Assembly (NCBI GenBank): GCA_033811195.1
Contig: JAPXOZ010000001.1
Coordinates: 124,001-188,000 of the forward strand
Direction: 5' to 3'
Origin: Cacconaster sp033811195
Lineage (GTDB): Bacteria > Bacteroidota > Bacteroidia > Bacteroidales > UBA932
Length of the DNA stretch: 64,000 bases
The position numbers and the translations under genes were made by a program. This document shows, piece after piece, positions 17,399 to 25,843 of this stretch (positions are counted from its first letter, which is position 1; each line of letters begins with the position of its first letter). Under the pieces are notes generated by a model. It was given only the letters and a program-made list of their open reading frames with translations, did not search any database and was not told where the DNA came from.

Positions 17399-18829
17399 AT
17401 GGTTGTACTGATCAAAATTGTCCAGGTGATTTTTGCGCTCTCAATTCTGGTTCTGGCGCACGAATTAGGACATTTTCTATTTGCAAAGCTTTTCAAGACC
17501 AGGGTTAACAAATTCTATCTCTTTTTTAACCCCTATTTTTCCATTATGCGCGCTAAAAAAATCGATGGCAAATGGAGGTTCAAATTTTTCTCGAGAAATC
17601 TTCCCACTTACGAGGGAAACAATAGAATAGATGTAAGCACTTTACCAGAAGGTGACTGGAGGCGTTATCCTGAAAATACGGAATATGGCATAGGGTGGCT
17701 TCCTCTTGGGGGCTATTGCTCTATCGCCGGAATGATTGACGAATCAATGGACAAAGAGGCGATGAAACTTCCTCCACAGCCTTACGAGTTTCGCACAAAA
17801 CCCGCCTGGCAGAGGTTTTTCATAATGTTTGGTGGTGTTCTTTTCAACTTTATTCTTGCTGTATTGCTCTACGGAGCAATAATGAATGTCTGGGGAGACG
17901 AATATCTACGCAATGAAGATGCAATTTACGGTATTGCAGTAAATGACCTTTCATACGAAATAGGCTTTCGAGACGGAGACAGGATTCTCGATTTTGACGG
18001 AGTCCAGACTGAGGATTTCGCGATGCTCCAGGTAGATATGGTTCGTTCTCAAGCGGAAAAGGCTAGGGTCCTTCGTGGCGACGACACATTGACCATCAGT
18101 ATAGACCCACAGTACATTGCAGCGATACTCAATACTCCCGGAATGTTTGATCTCGCCTTCCCCTTTGTAGTTGGCGGATTCGCCGAAGGCTCCATTAACG
18201 CTGATTCCGGACTTGAAATTGGAGACGAAATCAAGGGTATTAACTCCGTATCGATGTTCCTGGCACAAGAGGTCCGAAAAGAGCTGCTCCGTCATAAAGA
18301 GAGCACGATTAGCGCTACAGTTGACAGGAGCGGTAATTTGATTGATATTCCCCTGCAAGTCGATTCGGCAGGCATGATTCAGGTAATGCTGGATACAGAC
18401 CTGACAAAATTCTTCACTATCACAAGTCATGATTACAACTTTTTTACAGCTATTCCTGCAGGCTGTAAAAAGGCATGGAACAACATCACCAATTATATCA
18501 AGGAACTTGGGCTGATAATATCACCCAAAACCAAGGCCTACAAGTCAGTGGGCAGTTTTATAGCTATTGGTAAGATATTTCCCGGCAATTGGGACTGGTA
18601 CAGAGTGTGGAGCCTGACAGCAATGCTCTCAATCATGCTTGGAGTACTCAATCTACTGCCCATACCGGCATTGGACGGAGGTCATATCCTTTTCCTTCTA
18701 ATTGAGATTATTACCCGTCGCAAACCCAGCGACAAGGTATTGGAAATAGCTCAAACCATAGGCATGATCCTACTGATCGCCCTTATGCTACTCGCCTTTG
18801 GCAATGACATACGAGGATTATTCACATAA
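17399..18829 (+). CDS. rseP: RIP metalloprotease RseP (site-2 protease)
   Basis: The 476-residue inner-membrane protease has the zinc motif HELGH (H21, E22, H25) in the first transmembrane helix. PDZ-like regions occupy the middle, and the second catalytic motif NLLPIPALDGGH lies in a late helix. RseP cleaves anti-sigma factors and membrane-bound signal remnants inside the lipid bilayer. The protein is slightly longer than the E. coli form, as is usual in Bacteroidota. It is the third gene of the M23-dxr-rseP run. Confidence 0.95.
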   Translation: MVVLIKIVQVIFALSILVLAHELGHFLFAKLFKTRVNKFYLFFNPYFSIMRAKKIDGKWRFKFFSRNLPTYEGNNRIDVSTLPEGDWRRYPENTEYGIGWLPLGGYCSIAGMIDESMDKEAMKLPPQPYEFRTKPAWQRFFIMFGGVLFNFILAVLLYGAIMNVWGDEYLRNEDAIYGIAVNDLSYEIGFRDGDRILDFDGVQTEDFAMLQVDMVRSQAEKARVLRGDDTLTISIDPQYIAAILNTPGMFDLAFPFVVGGFAEGSINADSGLEIGDEIKGINSVSMFLAQEVRKELLRHKESTISATVDRSGNLIDIPLQVDSAGMIQVMLDTDLTKFFTITSHDYNFFTAIPAGCKKAWNNITNYIKELGLIISPKTKAYKSVGSFIAIGKIFPGNWDWYRVWSLTAMLSIMLGVLNLLPIPALDGGHILFLLIEIITRRKPSDKVLEIAQTIGMILLIALMLLAFGNDIRGLFT

Positions 18830-18841
18830 CATTATATAACA

Positions 18842-19852
18842 ATGAAAAGAAAGAACCTGACCACCATGATTCTCTATGCGATAGCGGCCTTAGCCCTCAC
18901 CGCACTCCAATCCTGTGACGAGCAGCCCGGACGGATACTTCCCCCGGCAAGCGGGAAGGCGGGAGAAATTGCCGTCATATCCCCCAGGAGTCATTGGGAA
19001 TCCGAGCCGGGCACTACCATTAGAAGCATCCTTGCTGCCGAGTATGCCTATCTTCCACAAAAAGAACCTACTTACAACCTTTTCAATGTGCCTCCCAAGT
19101 CATTCAACAAGGTATTCCAGGTACACCGGAATCTCCTCAACATTGTCATTTCAGACACTGTCTCTCGTGACCGTATTGGGGTAAGCCGTGATGTCTGGGC
19201 CAAATCGCAAATTATGGTTTCCATCTATGCCAAGGATACGGAAAGCTCAGCAAAACTGATAAGCGAAAATGCCGATAAACTTCTCTCCTATTATGAGAAT
19301 GCAGAGCGCGACCGCGTTATTAAAAATGCAAAAAACCATGCAAACCCTACTCTGAAAAAATATGTCACTGCTGTGGTAGGTGGTTCTCCCGATTTTCCGA
19401 GAGATTACACGGAAAAGATGCATACGAACAACTTTTTCTGGATCTCTTACGAGACATCCTATACCAATCAGGGCATATTTGTCTATACTTTCCCCTACCA
19501 GGGCGAATGGCAGCTCACTCTGGAATATCTTGTGGCCAGGAGAGATGAGTTTCTCAAGGAAAATGTCCCTGCCACTTCAGAAAATAGCTATATGATCACT
19601 CATCCTACAGCTAAGCCCGGCTTTGTTGTAAAAGAATACAACGGTCTTGAATTTATCGAGATGAGAGGTCTCTGGGACACTCATAACGACTTTATGGGTG
19701 GCCCGTTTGTTTCCCATACCTATGTATCTCCCGACAAAAAACATGTGGTAGTGATAGAGGGATTCGTCTATGCACCAAGATATGAAAAACGCAACTACCT
19801 GCGCCAAGTGGAATACATTATTTCCTCTTTCGCATGGAGCAAAGAAGAGTAA
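18842..19852 (+). CDS. DUF4837-family lipoprotein
   Basis: The 336-residue protein has a lipoprotein signal ending at Cys25 (ALQSCDEQ). The rest is soluble and globular. It shows the DUF4837 pattern GKAGEIAVIS near 40 and FWISYETSYTNQGIFVYTFPY near 195, each within the usual 300-350 length. The function of this Bacteroidota family is not known. It starts 12 nt after rseP, so it may be co-transcribed with the isoprenoid and envelope-protease genes. Confidence 0.85.
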   Translation: MKRKNLTTMILYAIAALALTALQSCDEQPGRILPPASGKAGEIAVISPRSHWESEPGTTIRSILAAEYAYLPQKEPTYNLFNVPPKSFNKVFQVHRNLLNIVISDTVSRDRIGVSRDVWAKSQIMVSIYAKDTESSAKLISENADKLLSYYENAERDRVIKNAKNHANPTLKKYVTAVVGGSPDFPRDYTEKMHTNNFFWISYETSYTNQGIFVYTFPYQGEWQLTLEYLVARRDEFLKENVPATSENSYMITHPTAKPGFVVKEYNGLEFIEMRGLWDTHNDFMGGPFVSHTYVSPDKKHVVVIEGFVYAPRYEKRNYLRQVEYIISSFAWSKEE

Positions 19853-19865
19853 TTATCAGAGAAAA

Positions 19866-19896
19866 TTTGCAATCGTAAAAATTCTTTATATCTTTG
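19866..19896 (+). promoter_or_regulatory. Promoter of the tRNA-Glu/rpsT unit
   Basis: TTTG at 19866-19869, then 19 nt, then TATCTTTG at 19889-19896, an exact Bacteroidota -33/-7 promoter. It is followed directly by CACTCCCC, as also seen before the other two tRNA genes of this window. Confidence 0.88.
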
Positions 19897-19927
19897 CACT
19901 CCCCAAAAAATAGAAAAGGGGAACCAT

Positions 19928-20002
19928 GGTGGGTTCGTCTAACGGCTAGGACTCAAGATTTTCATTCTTGCAATAGGGGTTCGATTCCCCTACCCACTAC
20001 CA
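19928..20002 (+). tRNA. tRNA-Glu (anticodon UUC)
   Basis: The cloverleaf is complete. The acceptor GGTGGGT pairs with ACCCACT, with one G-U at the end. The anticodon arm is CAAGA-TTTTCAT-TCTTG with TTC in the middle. The T arm is AGGGG-TTCGATT-CCCCT and the discriminator is A. CCA is encoded at 20000-20002. rpsT follows 21 nt later under the same promoter. Confidence 0.96.
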
Positions 20003-20023
20003 CAAAAATAAAAAAGTACAATA

Positions 20024-20278
20024 ATGGCAAACCACGCATCAGCAGAAAAGCGTTATCGTCAAAGCGAGAAACGCAGATTGCATAACAGGTATTATGCAAG
20101 AACCACAAGAAACGCCATCAAGGCAATTCGCAACACGACCGACAAAGCAGCAGCAGAGGCTTCATTGCCCAAAGTGTTTGCAATGATTGACAAATTGGCC
20201 AAAACTAACGTTATTCACAAGAACAAAGCAGCTAATCTCAAGAGTGGCATCTCTCTTCATGTGAATAGCCTTTCATAA
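20024..20278 (+). CDS. rpsT: 30S ribosomal protein S20
   Basis: The 84-residue, very basic protein starts MANHASAEKRYRQSEKRRLH and keeps the S20 pattern NRYYARTTRNAIKAIR and HKNKAANLKSG. S20 binds 16S rRNA in the body of the small subunit. It lies just after tRNA-Glu and ahead of a strong terminator, so tRNA and rpsT probably form one short transcription unit. Confidence 0.97.
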   Translation: MANHASAEKRYRQSEKRRLHNRYYARTTRNAIKAIRNTTDKAAAEASLPKVFAMIDKLAKTNVIHKNKAANLKSGISLHVNSLS

Positions 20279-20305
20279 ATTGTCTTTTTGACATACGGAA
20301 TCGAG

Positions 20306-20332
20306 AAAACTTTCCAATCTTTGGAAAGTTTT
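20306..20332 (+). terminator. Rho-independent terminator after rpsT
   Basis: AAAACTTTCCAA (20306-20317), loop TCT, TTGGAAAGTTTT (20321-20332) is a perfect 12-bp stem that runs into an eight-T tract. It excludes an upstream in-frame start for radC at 20288. Confidence 0.92.
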
Positions 20333-20356
20333 TTTTATACCGTTAAGGACAGTTTT

Positions 20357-21037
20357 ATGACAAAGAACATCAAATCATTGCATGAAGAAGAGAGACCTCG
20401 TGAGAAATTGATGTCCAAGGGGGCTTCTGCCCTCACAAGTCCGGAGTTAATTGCAATCCTGCTAAGATCCGGCCACGCACACCTCAACGCAATCGATCTC
20501 TCGAGAGAGATTCTCCTAAGGGCAGGAAACAGCCTCAATATACTCGCAACTTTCACGGCACAACAACTAATGCGCATCAGTGGAGTCGGCCAGGCCAAGG
20601 CTCTCTCCATCCTTGCAGCATTTGAACTCGGACGGAGAATGGCCACTGAAAGTCCTGAACCGATGCCGCAAATACAAAGTCCGCTTCAGGTAAACGGCAT
20701 CATGTCTCCAATTATCAGTCATCTTCCTCACGAAGAGTGCTGGGTGCTTTACCTCAACCGTTCCAACCGTCTAATAGGCAAGGAGCGGGTTAGCCAAGGC
20801 GGTATCAGTTCCACTATCTTTGACATCAGAATCATAGTCAAAAAAGCCGTTGAACATCTTGCTACAGGCATAATACTGGTACACAATCACCCTTCCGGCA
20901 ACCCCAGACCGAGCGGTGAGGACATGCGTCAGACCGAAGCCCTACGGGAAGCGGCAGCCTTGTTCGATATCTCCCTTACTGACCACATCATAATTTCAAA
21001 AAACAAATTTTATAGTTTTTCTGACGAAAATTTGTAA
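20357..21037 (+). CDS. radC: RadC-family JAB/MPN-domain protein
   Basis: The 226-residue protein starts at the ATG at 20357, after the rpsT terminator. An N-terminal helix-hairpin-helix-like part contains SGVGQAKAL. The C-terminal RadC domain has the metal-binding JAMM pattern VHNHPSGNPRPSGED, with both His and the Asp, preceded by a conserved Glu in the LIGKERVSQG strand. Once linked to recombinational repair, RadC has no firmly established biochemical function. The promoter was not identified; spacing to upp is 36 nt. Confidence 0.92.
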   Translation: MTKNIKSLHEEERPREKLMSKGASALTSPELIAILLRSGHAHLNAIDLSREILLRAGNSLNILATFTAQQLMRISGVGQAKALSILAAFELGRRMATESPEPMPQIQSPLQVNGIMSPIISHLPHEECWVLYLNRSNRLIGKERVSQGGISSTIFDIRIIVKKAVEHLATGIILVHNHPSGNPRPSGEDMRQTEALREAAALFDISLTDHIIISKNKFYSFSDENL

Positions 21038-21073
21038 CTTAGTAGTCGAGAATAAACAAAACGACCTCTGCAT

Positions 21074-21727
21074 ATGAAAATAATTAACCTAGGAGAAAAA
21101 AACTCTCTCCTCAACCGCTTCATTGCGGAACTTCGGGACATAGTTATCCAGAAAGACAGTCTGCGTTTCCGCAGAAATCTTGAAAGGATAGGCGAAATCT
21201 TTGCTTATGAGATCAGCAAAACCCTCACCTATTCCCCTAAAGAGGTAGAAACCCCTCTTGGAATTGCCAATTGCAATCTCTCTAATGACAAGATAGTGCT
21301 CAGCACCATTCTCAGGGCTGGCCTTCCGCTGCATCAGGGCCTTCTCAACTATTTTGACAAAGCTGAAAACTCTTTTATCGCTGCATACCGCAAGTACGGC
21401 AAGGATAACAAATTCACTATACAACTTGAGTACGCCAGCACCCCGTCGGTAGAGAATAAGATTGTGATTATTTCCGACCCTATGCTTGCCACCGGTGCAT
21501 CTGCGGTACTGGCCTATGATAGATTGTTAGAGAGCGGTACTCCGATACACACGCATTTCGTATGTCCTGTCGCATCAAAATATGGTATTGACTATCTCTC
21601 CAAAAATCTTCCCCACAAAAAGGTGACTTTTTGGACGGCAGCCATAGATGAAGAGCTTACTAACAAATCTTACATTGTCCCCGGATTGGGAGATGCGGGC
21701 GATCTCGCTTACGGCGACAAGATCTGA
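21074..21727 (+). CDS. upp: Uracil phosphoribosyltransferase
   Basis: The 217-residue protein belongs to the phosphoribosyltransferase family. ISDPMLATGASAVLAYD is the PRPP loop and VPGLGDAGDLAYGDK the uracil-binding C-terminal signature of Upp. ILRAGLPLHQGL is also conserved. It converts uracil and PRPP to UMP in pyrimidine salvage. It converges with the amidohydrolase gene with only one base between the two stop codons. Confidence 0.93.
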   Translation: MKIINLGEKNSLLNRFIAELRDIVIQKDSLRFRRNLERIGEIFAYEISKTLTYSPKEVETPLGIANCNLSNDKIVLSTILRAGLPLHQGLLNYFDKAENSFIAAYRKYGKDNKFTIQLEYASTPSVENKIVIISDPMLATGASAVLAYDRLLESGTPIHTHFVCPVASKYGIDYLSKNLPHKKVTFWTAAIDEELTNKSYIVPGLGDAGDLAYGDKI

Positions 21728-21728
21728 C

Positions 21729-23315
21729 CTATTTGAATACTAATTCTCCTCCCACATAGGTGCGGAGAACTCTTGTAGAAAGAATTTCGCGTTCACTGAC
21801 AGTCATAATGTCTTTGTCAGTGATAATGAAGTCCGCATATTTTCCCGGCTCGATACTACCCTTCACATCCTCTTCAAAAGAAACTTTTGCTGCCCAGCAA
21901 GTCATTGATCGTAGAGTTTCCTCTCTGGTCAGGGCTTCATCCATACGAAATCCCTCTTCGGGAAGATAATTTATATTCTTACGAAACACTGTTGCGAAGA
22001 ATGTCTTGATGGGGCTGATATCTTCCACCGGAAAATCGGTACCTGTCGGAATCCATCCGAGTTGATCCATTAGCTGTTTAAAATTGTATGCGTGTTCAAT
22101 CCTATCGCCCAGACGTTCTTCTGCCCAGAACATATCTGAAGTACAGTGTGTCGGCTGTACGGAGGGTATTACTGAGAATTCCCCGAATTTGTTCATATCT
22201 GCAGGATTCACCACCTGTGCATGTTCGATACGCCACCTGCGGTCGTTCTTTCCCTTGAGGATCTCACCGTACATATCGAGAGCATAGCGGTTAGCAGCGT
22301 CACCGATAGCGTGAGTAGCCACCTGAAATCCATGCTCATCAGCCCATTGAAGGCATGCGCGGAATGTCTCATCACTGGTAACATGAATGCCACGTGTTTT
22401 TGGAGCATCAGAATAAGGTTCGAGTAAAAGTGCCCCTCTGGAGCCGAGTGCTCCGTCCTGGAAGAGTTTAATGCCTGCAATACGCAAACGATCATTGCGA
22501 TATGGAGAGGTGAAGTGCTCCATATTTGCTTTAGAGGCCGAAAGATATGCATCTACACGCAGTTTTAGTTGACCGCTATTGCAAAGTGAATCAAATACTA
22601 GGAGATTCCTGAGCGACTCGCCCACGGATGAAATGGATGTCAGACCCGCAGCGAAGCATTTTTCCTGTGCGGTGAGGATAATGTTTGCCAATTCTTGAGA
22701 AGTATATTTAGGTGTGATCTGACCAAGAGGAGCTGCGGTACCCTCCATAAATAGTCCTGTGCCATTGTCCCTCATTCCTGCGAGGCTGATGGCAGCCTTG
22801 TTTGCCAAAGTTGCATGATAATCCACTCTCGTGAGAATTACCGGAATGTCAGGAAAGGCTTCATTGAGACGATGGTAAGTGGGCATTGAATTGTCGTCAG
22901 TCCAGTCGTTTTGATCCCATCCTTCCCCCATTATACAGGTCATATTGCCCTCTTCATGTGCTTTTTTGAGTCGCTCCACCACTTCTGTATAAGATGTGGC
23001 TCCCCTCAGATTTACTTTGAGCAAAGCATATCCAAGAGAGGTAAGATGGCCGTGACAGTCATTAAATCCCGGGTATATGGTAACGGTAGTACCTCTTAGG
23101 TTTAGTAGGTTATCCGACTTGTAATCTGCCTTAATGTATCTTGTAGATCCTACAGCCACAAATTTGCCGTCCTTTACAGCAAATGCCTGTGCTTTGGAAA
23201 AATCCTCATCTACTGTGTAGATGTTGGCGTTTATTACAATCATATCAACCTGCTTTTTATGACCGCAACCGACAGCAAAAAAGCAGATGAGAAGGGGAAG
23301 GATTATACGTTTCAT
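21729..23315 (-). CDS. Lipoprotein amidohydrolase (YtcJ-like, Amidohydro_3 family)
   Basis: The 528-residue protein has a lipobox at Cys17 (FFAVGCGHKK), so it is exported and lipid-anchored. The TIM-barrel metal site is visible: GFNDCHGHL (HxH), later HATLANKA, GIKLFQDGALGSRGA, ATHAIGDAAN and GTDFPVE. The last part repeats the small beta domain around ADFIITDKDIMT. This subfamily hydrolyses amide or imide bonds, but substrates are mostly unknown. It lies 12 nt downstream of miaB on the same strand. Export of a YtcJ-like protein is common in Bacteroidota. Confidence 0.88.
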   Translation of the reverse strand: MKRIILPLLICFFAVGCGHKKQVDMIVINANIYTVDEDFSKAQAFAVKDGKFVAVGSTRYIKADYKSDNLLNLRGTTVTIYPGFNDCHGHLTSLGYALLKVNLRGATSYTEVVERLKKAHEEGNMTCIMGEGWDQNDWTDDNSMPTYHRLNEAFPDIPVILTRVDYHATLANKAAISLAGMRDNGTGLFMEGTAAPLGQITPKYTSQELANIILTAQEKCFAAGLTSISSVGESLRNLLVFDSLCNSGQLKLRVDAYLSASKANMEHFTSPYRNDRLRIAGIKLFQDGALGSRGALLLEPYSDAPKTRGIHVTSDETFRACLQWADEHGFQVATHAIGDAANRYALDMYGEILKGKNDRRWRIEHAQVVNPADMNKFGEFSVIPSVQPTHCTSDMFWAEERLGDRIEHAYNFKQLMDQLGWIPTGTDFPVEDISPIKTFFATVFRKNINYLPEEGFRMDEALTREETLRSMTCWAAKVSFEEDVKGSIEPGKYADFIITDKDIMTVSEREILSTRVLRTYVGGELVFK

Positions 23316-23327
23316 ATATTTTGATTT

Positions 23328-24704
23328 TTAAGGAATTGCTTCGCAAATAAGAGTTGCTGATGTACAGGAGAGTACTCTTACTCTGACAAAGTCACCGGCT
23401 TTGTAGCCGGCTGCTGGGAATACACAGGTCTTATTATGAGAGGTACGGCCCATTAATTCCTCTTCAGAACGTTTGGAAGTTCCTTCTATCAGTACCTTGT
23501 ATTCACGTCCTACACTATACTGGTTATTTCGCAAGGAGATTTCGTTCTGCAAGGCTATGATCTGGTTGAGGCGCTCAATCTTGACTTCCTTTGGAACATC
23601 GTCCTTAAATTGTCTGGCAGCTCTTGTGCCGGGTCTTTCGGAGTATTGGAACATAAATGCTCCATCAAACCGCACTTCTTCCAAGAGGGATAGGGTATCA
23701 AGATGATCCTGCTCGCTCTCGGAACAAAATCCTGCTATCACATCGGTTGTGATGGCGCAGCCAGGAAGTATTTCGCGAATCTTATCTACGCGCTCGAGAT
23801 AACTTTCGCGGGTATATTTACGGTTCATCTTCTCCAGCATGGAGTTGCTGCCCGATTGTACGGGGAGATGTATATGCTTGCAAATATTGTCATACATAGC
23901 CATAGTGTAGAGCACACCATTGCCCATATCCTTAGGGTGTGAAGTGGAGAAGCGTACCCTTACCCCACGGTCGATCAGAGCCACCTGTTCCAACAAGCGC
24001 GCAAAGTTGACCTGTTGGGAGGGGTTGTGAGGATCCAACCAAAGGTAAGAATCGACATTCTGTCCGAGAAGGTTTATTTCCTTGTAGCCATTGGCAATGA
24101 GGGACTCCGCCTCTCTGACGATACTCTGAGGATCGCGACTGCGTTCTGCTCCGCGCACAAAGGGGACTATGCAGTAAGAGCAAACATTGTTGCAACCTCG
24201 CATAATTGAAATGAATGCATTTACGCCATTTCGGTCCATTCGCACCGGCGATATATCAGAATAGGTCTCCTCATGAGAAAGATATACATTGATTTGGCCC
24301 TTGCCCGTTTTTGCTGCCTCCACAAGACGGGGAAGATCACGGTATGCATCCGGACCTGCCACCACATCCACCACAGGATATTCAAACAATTGATCCTTGA
24401 GACGTTCAGCCATACATCCTATAACTCCTACCACAATATCTGGACGACGCTTCTTTTCCATACGGAAAAGATCCAAACGCCCTAAAACCCTCTGTTCGGC
24501 ATTTTCCCTTACGGAACAAGTGTTCACAAATATAATATCGGAATCCTCCATCTTCTCGCAGAGTGAATAACCGGCATCCTGCATCACAGAGAGTACCACC
24601 TCGCTATCGTTGACATTCATCTGGCAACCATAGGTCTCGATGTACAACTGCGGCTTGGTAGAATCTATTATCGGTTTGACGGAATGGAATTTGTTATCTC
24701 TCAT
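23328..24704 (-). CDS. miaB: tRNA-2-methylthio-N6-dimethylallyladenosine synthase MiaB
   Basis: The 458-residue radical-SAM methylthiotransferase has the N-terminal cluster cysteines in ETYGCQMN, VNTCSV and VIGCMAER, and the SAM-cluster motif CNNVCSYC within RGCNNVCSYCIVPFVRGAER. A C-terminal TRAM domain (about 390-458) includes GRTSHNKTCVFP. MiaB adds a methylthio group to isopentenyladenosine at tRNA position 37. The family split from MtaB and RimO is supported by the closing TRAM and FVRGAERSRD. Its promoter is divergent from the LEA-lipoprotein gene. Confidence 0.95.
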   Translation of the reverse strand: MRDNKFHSVKPIIDSTKPQLYIETYGCQMNVNDSEVVLSVMQDAGYSLCEKMEDSDIIFVNTCSVRENAEQRVLGRLDLFRMEKKRRPDIVVGVIGCMAERLKDQLFEYPVVDVVAGPDAYRDLPRLVEAAKTGKGQINVYLSHEETYSDISPVRMDRNGVNAFISIMRGCNNVCSYCIVPFVRGAERSRDPQSIVREAESLIANGYKEINLLGQNVDSYLWLDPHNPSQQVNFARLLEQVALIDRGVRVRFSTSHPKDMGNGVLYTMAMYDNICKHIHLPVQSGSNSMLEKMNRKYTRESYLERVDKIREILPGCAITTDVIAGFCSESEQDHLDTLSLLEEVRFDGAFMFQYSERPGTRAARQFKDDVPKEVKIERLNQIIALQNEISLRNNQYSVGREYKVLIEGTSKRSEEELMGRTSHNKTCVFPAAGYKAGDFVRVRVLSCTSATLICEAIP

Positions 24705-24738
24705 ATCTAACTATCGATGCATGGGGATTTTTCCATTG

Positions 24739-24746
24739 CAAAGATA
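24739..24746 (-). promoter_or_regulatory. -7 promoter element for miaB
   Basis: The minus strand reads TATCTTTG, exact TAnnTTTG, 34 nt before the miaB ATG. It lies 9 nt from the divergent -7 element at 24756-24763. Confidence 0.65.
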
Positions 24747-24755
24747 AGTTTTTTA

Positions 24756-24763
24756 TATCTTTG
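24756..24763 (+). promoter_or_regulatory. -7 promoter element for the LEA-type lipoprotein gene
   Basis: TATCTTTG, exact TAnnTTTG, 19 nt before the ATG at 24783. A TTG at 24736-24738 is a possible -33 part at 17 nt. The element rules out a longer start at 24717. Confidence 0.65.
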
Positions 24764-24782
24764 CGAAAACAAAAGGGCTGAT

Positions 24783-25301
24783 ATGAGATACAAATTATTG
24801 CGTAACATCCTGCTTTTACTCTCAACATTGCTGCTGTTTAGCGGCTGCCAGGACTATAAAAAGTTACAATTCACATCCTACAATATAAAAAGAATCGATA
24901 ACATATCAGTAGAGAAAGGGAGTCTCAGTGCTATTCTCACTCTCAATATCGGTGTGACCAACCCCACCCCTACTACCTTTACTGCAAAGGACTTCGAAGC
25001 CACTATTTATAGCGGTAACGGTGAACCTTTCGCAATTCTGACCTCCGGAGATAATATTATCATTCCCCCTAACAGCGAAAACTCCTTAAATTGGAAGATT
25101 GAGACAGAGTTGCTCAATCCTCTATCAATTCTTGCATCCGGAGGTTTTTCACTGGAAAATCTCGACGTTGAAAACATGACGGTGGACTACAGTTTAGCAT
25201 TTTCAGGCGGTATTAGAAAAAAATTCTCCGGCAGAGGCGTCGAACTCGGTAAATTGGTCCGAGCCCTTAAATCCGCTTTCCCTGACCCACAGTCCCAATG
25301 A
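24783..25301 (+). CDS. LEA type 2 (WHy-domain) lipoprotein
   Basis: The 172-residue protein starts at 24783 with a lipoprotein signal ending at Cys22 (LLFSGCQDYKK). The remainder is a single beta-sandwich like the LEA14/WHy domain. It has the typical alternation LTLNIGVTNPTPTTFTAKDF and a second half with NSLNWKIETEL. LEA type 2 proteins are linked to stress tolerance in plants; the bacterial lipoproteins have no defined role. The stop overlaps the start of the SPOR protein (ATGA), so the two are translationally coupled. Confidence 0.82.
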   Translation: MRYKLLRNILLLLSTLLLFSGCQDYKKLQFTSYNIKRIDNISVEKGSLSAILTLNIGVTNPTPTTFTAKDFEATIYSGNGEPFAILTSGDNIIIPPNSENSLNWKIETELLNPLSILASGGFSLENLDVENMTVDYSLAFSGGIRKKFSGRGVELGKLVRALKSAFPDPQSQ

Positions 25302-25843
25302 AAATCCTTATGAAAAGAATAATTTCCATATTTGCAATACTCCTCTGCATACCATTGACAAATCTTCTAGCGCAGAACCGATATATCCCTCAAGACACTA
25401 TCATCACTGTCAGCACGGAAATGGAGGTTGACACACTACTTGCAGGCAGGCAAATATTCTCGCTACTCAACGAATCCTTCCCAGGAGGAGGCACGGCCAT
25501 CATAAGACAATCCGGCACTCTGCGCAATGCACTCCTGAGCCATATAAACAGTAATTCCGAGCGTGTAATTATCGGCTATCGTATCAGAATTTATTTTGAC
25601 AACAGCCAGAACGCAAGAGTGCGCTCTGACGCTATTGCCAACCAGTTTGTAAGGGAATACCCCCACATTAAGGCATATCTCAGCCACGTCAACCCCTACT
25701 TCAAGGTGACTGTTGGCAACTTCCGCACCAAATATGAGGCGCAGCAGTTTGCAAGTCAAATAAGTAGTAGATACCCTTCCGTGTTTATCGTAAGAGAGCA
25801 AATAGGGTATCCTAACGTCTCCACCAGCGATACTTCTCTTTGA
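25298..25843 (+). CDS. Exported SPOR-domain protein
   Basis: The 181-residue protein has a signal peptide (MKRIISIFAILLCIPLTNLLAQ from a second Met at 25310; the overlapping ATG at 25298 is also possible). The C-terminal about 80 residues form a SPOR repeat with GYRIRIYFDNS and PYFKVTVGNFRTKYEAQQFA. SPOR domains bind septal peptidoglycan stripped of stem peptides. The gene follows the LEA-type lipoprotein with a 4-nt overlap. Its 3' end overlaps the 3' end of glsB-like on the other strand by 32 nt. Confidence 0.85.
   Translation: MKILMKRIISIFAILLCIPLTNLLAQNRYIPQDTIITVSTEMEVDTLLAGRQIFSLLNESFPGGGTAIIRQSGTLRNALLSHINSNSERVIIGYRIRIYFDNSQNARVRSDAIANQFVREYPHIKAYLSHVNPYFKVTVGNFRTKYEAQQFASQISSRYPSVFIVREQIGYPNVSTSDTSL

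Noticed and set aside
17951..18430. 159-codon minus-strand frame inside rseP
   Set aside because: It is an antisense shadow of a conserved gene; composition follows the plus-strand codons.
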